A DNA stretch of 64,000 bases from the NCBI GenBank assembly GCA_034434835.1, contig DAOTXX010000177.1, forward strand, positions 57,827 to 121,826, read 5' to 3'. The notes below the pieces were generated by a model. The model ran no database searches and was not told where the DNA came from. It was given only the letters and a program-made list of their open reading frames with translations. The first letter of the stretch is position 1, and each line of letters opens with the position of its first letter. This stretch comes from JBGLNJ01 sp034434835 (lineage in GTDB: Bacteria; Chloroflexota; Anaerolineae; Fen-1058). Both the position numbers and the translations under genes were made by a program. Shown here in pieces: positions 61,966-64,000 of the stretch.

Positions 61966-62597
61966 ACGAAAACAAAGGCGGTTCGGTTCTGTTGTGGCTC
62001 ATCACCATCGCCCTTATCATCTTCACGGCTACACGGTCGGTTGACCTGATACAGTCAACCATGCCGGAAGACGCAAAGATGATCGCATACGCGGCGCTGG
62101 CCGGTCTTGACGGCGGGGTGCTGGCCTGGTTGTTCTGGACAACGCGATCCGCACAAGGCGGGGTACAACGCACTATCGGCGCGATCATGATAGTCGTTGA
62201 CCTGGCCGGAATCGGGGCGGCGGTCTTGGGTGACACGATGCTCATTGCATCCGATGGAAACAAGGAACTGGTGAGCATGGTGGCGATTTGGGTTGTCCCG
62301 GTGGTCATCGTGTCGAACGTAGCGGCGACGATTATCGCGCACATCTTTGACCCATCGCAGGGGTTGCGCGATGCGCAACGCGCAGTAGCCTACGAGCTAG
62401 AGCGTCAGAAGGCGGAACACATGCGCCAGAACGCGCCCACCATCGCGGCGGGAGTGGCGCAACAGGCGGCGGTACACGAAGCGGCGCAGATGGTAGCCCG
62501 ATTCATTTCGCCTCAGTCAAACAACGGGCATGGACACCAAACGCTTGAGGTTGCGGGGGCGGTTGATGTCCCAAAAGCAAAGAGGCGCAATCGGTAG
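61962..62597 (+). CDS. Membrane protein with coiled-coil tail
   Basis: The 211-residue product starts with GTG overlapping the previous stop. It has four membrane helices in residues 8-125 and a soluble tail with a helical stretch (DAQRAVAYELERQKAEHMRQ) and a basic end (PKAKRRNR). It may bind DNA or a partner with that tail. Family unknown. Confidence 0.65.
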   Translation: MNENKGGSVLLWLITIALIIFTATRSVDLIQSTMPEDAKMIAYAALAGLDGGVLAWLFWTTRSAQGGVQRTIGAIMIVVDLAGIGAAVLGDTMLIASDGNKELVSMVAIWVVPVVIVSNVAATIIAHIFDPSQGLRDAQRAVAYELERQKAEHMRQNAPTIAAGVAQQAAVHEAAQMVARFISPQSNNGHGHQTLEVAGAVDVPKAKRRNR

Positions 62598-62698
62598 GAT
62601 GGGTCGAACGGCTGCGTGTCGGCAATCACTGGTACACGGTGCGGCGGTGGCGCGAGGGCAACACGAAACGCGCCGAGTACATCGGAAAGGCGAAGTAG
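62567..62698 (+). pseudogene. Unassigned coding fragment without a start
   Basis: In the frame that ends at 62698 the sequence reads WVERLRVGNHWYTVRRW and AEYIGKAK, which looks like a real protein (compact, aromatic). It has no start codon after the stop at 62564-62566. It could be a fragment of a second gene or a frameshifted tail. Confidence 0.3.
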
Positions 62699-62714
62699 TG
62701 CCCTATATAGGGCA
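62699..62714. promoter_or_regulatory. 16-bp perfect palindrome before the integrase
   Basis: TGCCCTATATAGGGCA lies 9 bases before the integrase ATG. It may be an operator or a site for dimeric regulation. Confidence 0.5.
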
Positions 62715-62723
62715 AGGTGTGAC

Positions 62724-63662
62724 ATGCTGCTATCGGCTGCTATAACGTTGTTCATTACGTCGGTGTGCGCTGGCAAGTCGAATCTCACGCCGGCCGCCTA
62801 CCGAAAGAAACTGAAGCGGCTCGTAGAGTTCTTGGGTGACGTGGCAGTGGAATCGGTGCAACCAGCGGACATCGAGCGTTTCAGGCAAGCCATGCTCACA
62901 CAACAGGTCAAGCGGCGCGGCGCTCAAGTCGTGGTCGCGCCGCTTTCGGCCTGGTACACGCGCGGGGTGCTGCGAATGGTCAAGTACCTGTTTACCTGGC
63001 TGTACGACGAAGGCTACTTGACAGTGAACCCGGCGGCGCGGCTCAAGTTGCCCAAGCTACCCCAGGCGCAACCAAAGGCGATTGACCAGGCGACGTTTGA
63101 AAAGCTGCTAGAGGCGGCGGCGGCCAGCGGCGAGATGTGGGCGCGCGCGCGTGACGTGGCGTTTCTGTGCCTTTTGCGTGACACAGGATGCAGGCTGGGG
63201 GGCTTGCTTTCGGCGCGCGTTTCAGACGTGGACATAGAACAGCACAGGATGCAGGTAGTAGAGAAGGGGGAGAGAGTGCGCTATGTGTTCTTTGGCGAAG
63301 CAACCGGAAAGGCGGTACAACGCTGGCTGGAATTGCGCGCGTCGTTACCCGTGCGTTGCGACAGACTTTTCGTCAGTCGCTATGGTGGGGCGCTATCTCA
63401 CGGCGCGGTGTACACCATGCTCAAACGCTTGGCGAAAGCGGCCGGGGTAGAGGGGCAGAGATTCAACCCGCACAGCTTCCGTCATGCCTTTGCGCGCGAT
63501 GTACTGCGGGCCGGCGCAGACTTGTCATCTGTATCACAGATGATGGGACACACGACAATCACAGTAACAAGCGACTACTATGCGCGGTGGCTGCCAGACG
63601 AGCTACAAGAGATTCATAGCCGGACATCGCCTGGCCGGGAGATTCGTGACCCGGTGGAGTAA
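62724..63662 (+). CDS. int: Tyrosine recombinase (integrase)
   Basis: I chose the ATG at 62724 behind AAGGTG; the frame is open upstream. The 312-residue product has an N-terminal SAM-like core-binding domain (LKRLVEFLGDVAVESV) and the catalytic domain with the first Arg in DTGCRLGGLLSARVSDV, then HSFRHAFAR (HxxR) and MGHTTITVTSDYYARW (His and nucleophile Tyr). It lies 40 bases from the right att site, in the usual position for a tRNA-targeting integrase. Confidence 0.92.
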   Translation: MLLSAAITLFITSVCAGKSNLTPAAYRKKLKRLVEFLGDVAVESVQPADIERFRQAMLTQQVKRRGAQVVVAPLSAWYTRGVLRMVKYLFTWLYDEGYLTVNPAARLKLPKLPQAQPKAIDQATFEKLLEAAAASGEMWARARDVAFLCLLRDTGCRLGGLLSARVSDVDIEQHRMQVVEKGERVRYVFFGEATGKAVQRWLELRASLPVRCDRLFVSRYGGALSHGAVYTMLKRLAKAAGVEGQRFNPHSFRHAFARDVLRAGADLSSVSQMMGHTTITVTSDYYARWLPDELQEIHSRTSPGREIRDPVE

Positions 63663-63701
63663 AATTCCCTGCGTGACTTCCATGCTCGTGCATCCGAGGG
63701 T

Positions 63702-63744
63702 CTCTTAATCCCTGGGTTGCAGGTTCGAGTCCTGCGCGGCTCAC
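63702..63744 (+). repeat. Right attachment repeat (attR), 43 bp
   Basis: It repeats the left core exactly and is followed by CA so that GCGGCTC-A-CCA is present here: the original host tRNA end encoded the CCA. Confidence 0.92.
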
Positions 63745-63850
63745 CAATCGCCTGTTATTCGGTTTTTAATGTGCGGCCTGCTGACTTTCACTCCGTAAAG
63801 AGATATCAAGTCGCAGGTGGCCTCTGTGGGCCGAATGGCAGTGCGATTGC

Positions 63851-63890
63851 AACGCCATCAGTGTGCAGACTGGTGGCGTTGTCTTTTTTT
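63851..63890. terminator. Terminator overlapping the end of the last gene
   Basis: AACGCCATCAGT (63851-63862) pairs with ACTGGTGGCGTT (63869-63880) with one wobble; T-run GTCTTTTTTT follows on the plus strand. Confidence 0.65.
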
Positions 63891-64000
63891 CAGGTACGCT
63901 TCGACGTCCTTCCTGGGGATGAGAAATGCAGCCGTCGGGCCAAGACGGGGAAGCTGATGCGCGCCGGGGAAGACGCCGCGCGCGATCATGCGGACGACGT
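63858..64000 (-). CDS. HTH DNA-binding protein, N-terminus outside window
   Basis: The visible 46 residues, VVRMIARGVFPGAHQLPRLG and FLIPRKDVEAYLKKRQ, match the second half of an excisionase-like HTH (wing and recognition). The gene begins beyond the right end of the window. It lies outside the element. Confidence 0.7.
   Translation of the reverse strand, partial: VVRMIARGVFPGAHQLPRLGPTAAFLIPRKDVEAYLKKRQRHQSAH

Larger units (their letters stand above)
56637..63744 (+). mobile_element. Integrated rolling-circle-type element in tRNA-Lys
   Basis: A 43-bp direct repeat (56637-56679, 63702-63744) bounds the region; one period is 7065 bases. Genes inside: HTH (56761), membrane protein (57460), RHH-like (57933), prim-pol/CHC2 (58112), HUH replication initiator (59025), small membrane proteins (60430, 61504, 61962), HTH (60679), phage-like 81-residue protein (61256) and tyrosine recombinase (62724). 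All lie on the plus strand. There are no capsid, terminase, zonula-type ATPase or relaxase genes. I read it as an integrative plasmid or a small virus-derived element. Confidence 0.88.

Noticed and set aside
63702..63744. Second tRNA gene
   Set aside because: Only the anticodon loop to 3' end is present; the acceptor 5' strand and D arm are missing. It is the attR copy.
56637..63744. Inovirus prophage
   Set aside because: A coat-like small membrane protein and a rolling-circle initiator fit, but no Zot-type ATPase or adsorption protein is present; kept only as a possible origin.

Overview
The window looks like a chromosome segment of a Chloroflexota bacterium, probably Anaerolineae-like. This is an inference from moderately high GC, an archaeal-type MetK and an archaeal-type ProRS next to bacterial-type genes, frequent TTG/GTG starts behind strong Shine-Dalgarno sites, and many short palindromic repeats between genes. 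No rRNA or other taxonomic marker is present, so the lineage is not proven.

Layout. 1-4762 (+): two acyltransferase-like genes and a LolD/MacB-type ABC ATPase with its FtsX permease. 4819-5399 (-): a MazF/PemK toxin with its antitoxin. 5818-7326 (-): a B12-binding radical SAM protein. 7542-14743 (-): a phosphotransferase, an ABC-2 exporter (ATPase plus two permeases) that encloses a cis-prenyltransferase-fold protein, an EamA transporter and a PucC/BCD-type MFS carrier. 14875-18228 (-): a GAF-SpoIIE phosphatase and a secreted protein. 18396-22397 (+): gyrase A interrupted by a 462-residue intein. 22401-27691 (+): a complete branched-chain amino acid ABC importer (liv) with promoter and upstream small ORF. 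27960-32964 (+): a class III aminotransferase, a methylmalonate-semialdehyde-type dehydrogenase, a tungsten aldehyde oxidoreductase and a MoaD-like carrier, which together resemble an amino-acid catabolic set. 33144-38480 (+): ppnP, two small two-gene modules, an ornithine-cyclodeaminase-like enzyme, an FAD oxidoreductase, an ECF sigma with zinc anti-sigma, and a NifX-like protein.

38498-45573 holds two well-resolved regulatory leaders. hisS (-) is preceded by a consensus promoter, a 26-residue leader peptide rich in His codons and an intrinsic terminator. The archaeal-type metK (+) is preceded by a promoter and a SAM-I riboswitch. Between them lie a methyltransferase carrying an in-frame repeat insertion, a GDPD esterase and an AAA+ ATPase. 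45687-51860 (+): a candidate small RNA with its own promoter and terminator, a four-gene housekeeping cluster, and two prolyl-tRNA synthetase genes of different lineages in tandem. The bacterial-type copy carries the same small palindromic element twice, in frame, at two active-site motifs. 51954-56548: a 1060-residue protein of unknown role and CoaBC.

56605-56678 is tRNA-Lys(CTT). Its last 42 bases are part of a 43-bp direct repeat (56637-56679 and 63702-63744) bounding a ~7.1 kb integrated element. The element encodes two excisionase-like HTH proteins, a small ribbon-helix-helix-like protein, a prim-pol/CHC2 primase, an HUH rolling-circle replication initiator, several small membrane proteins and a tyrosine recombinase next to the right att site. 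It has no recognisable capsid, packaging ATPase or relaxase. The window ends in a truncated HTH gene on the minus strand.

Recurrent theme: sequences that insert inside coding genes while keeping the reading frame (a GyrA intein, two palindromic inserts in ProRS, one repeat insert in a methyltransferase), on a background rich in small intergenic palindromes.
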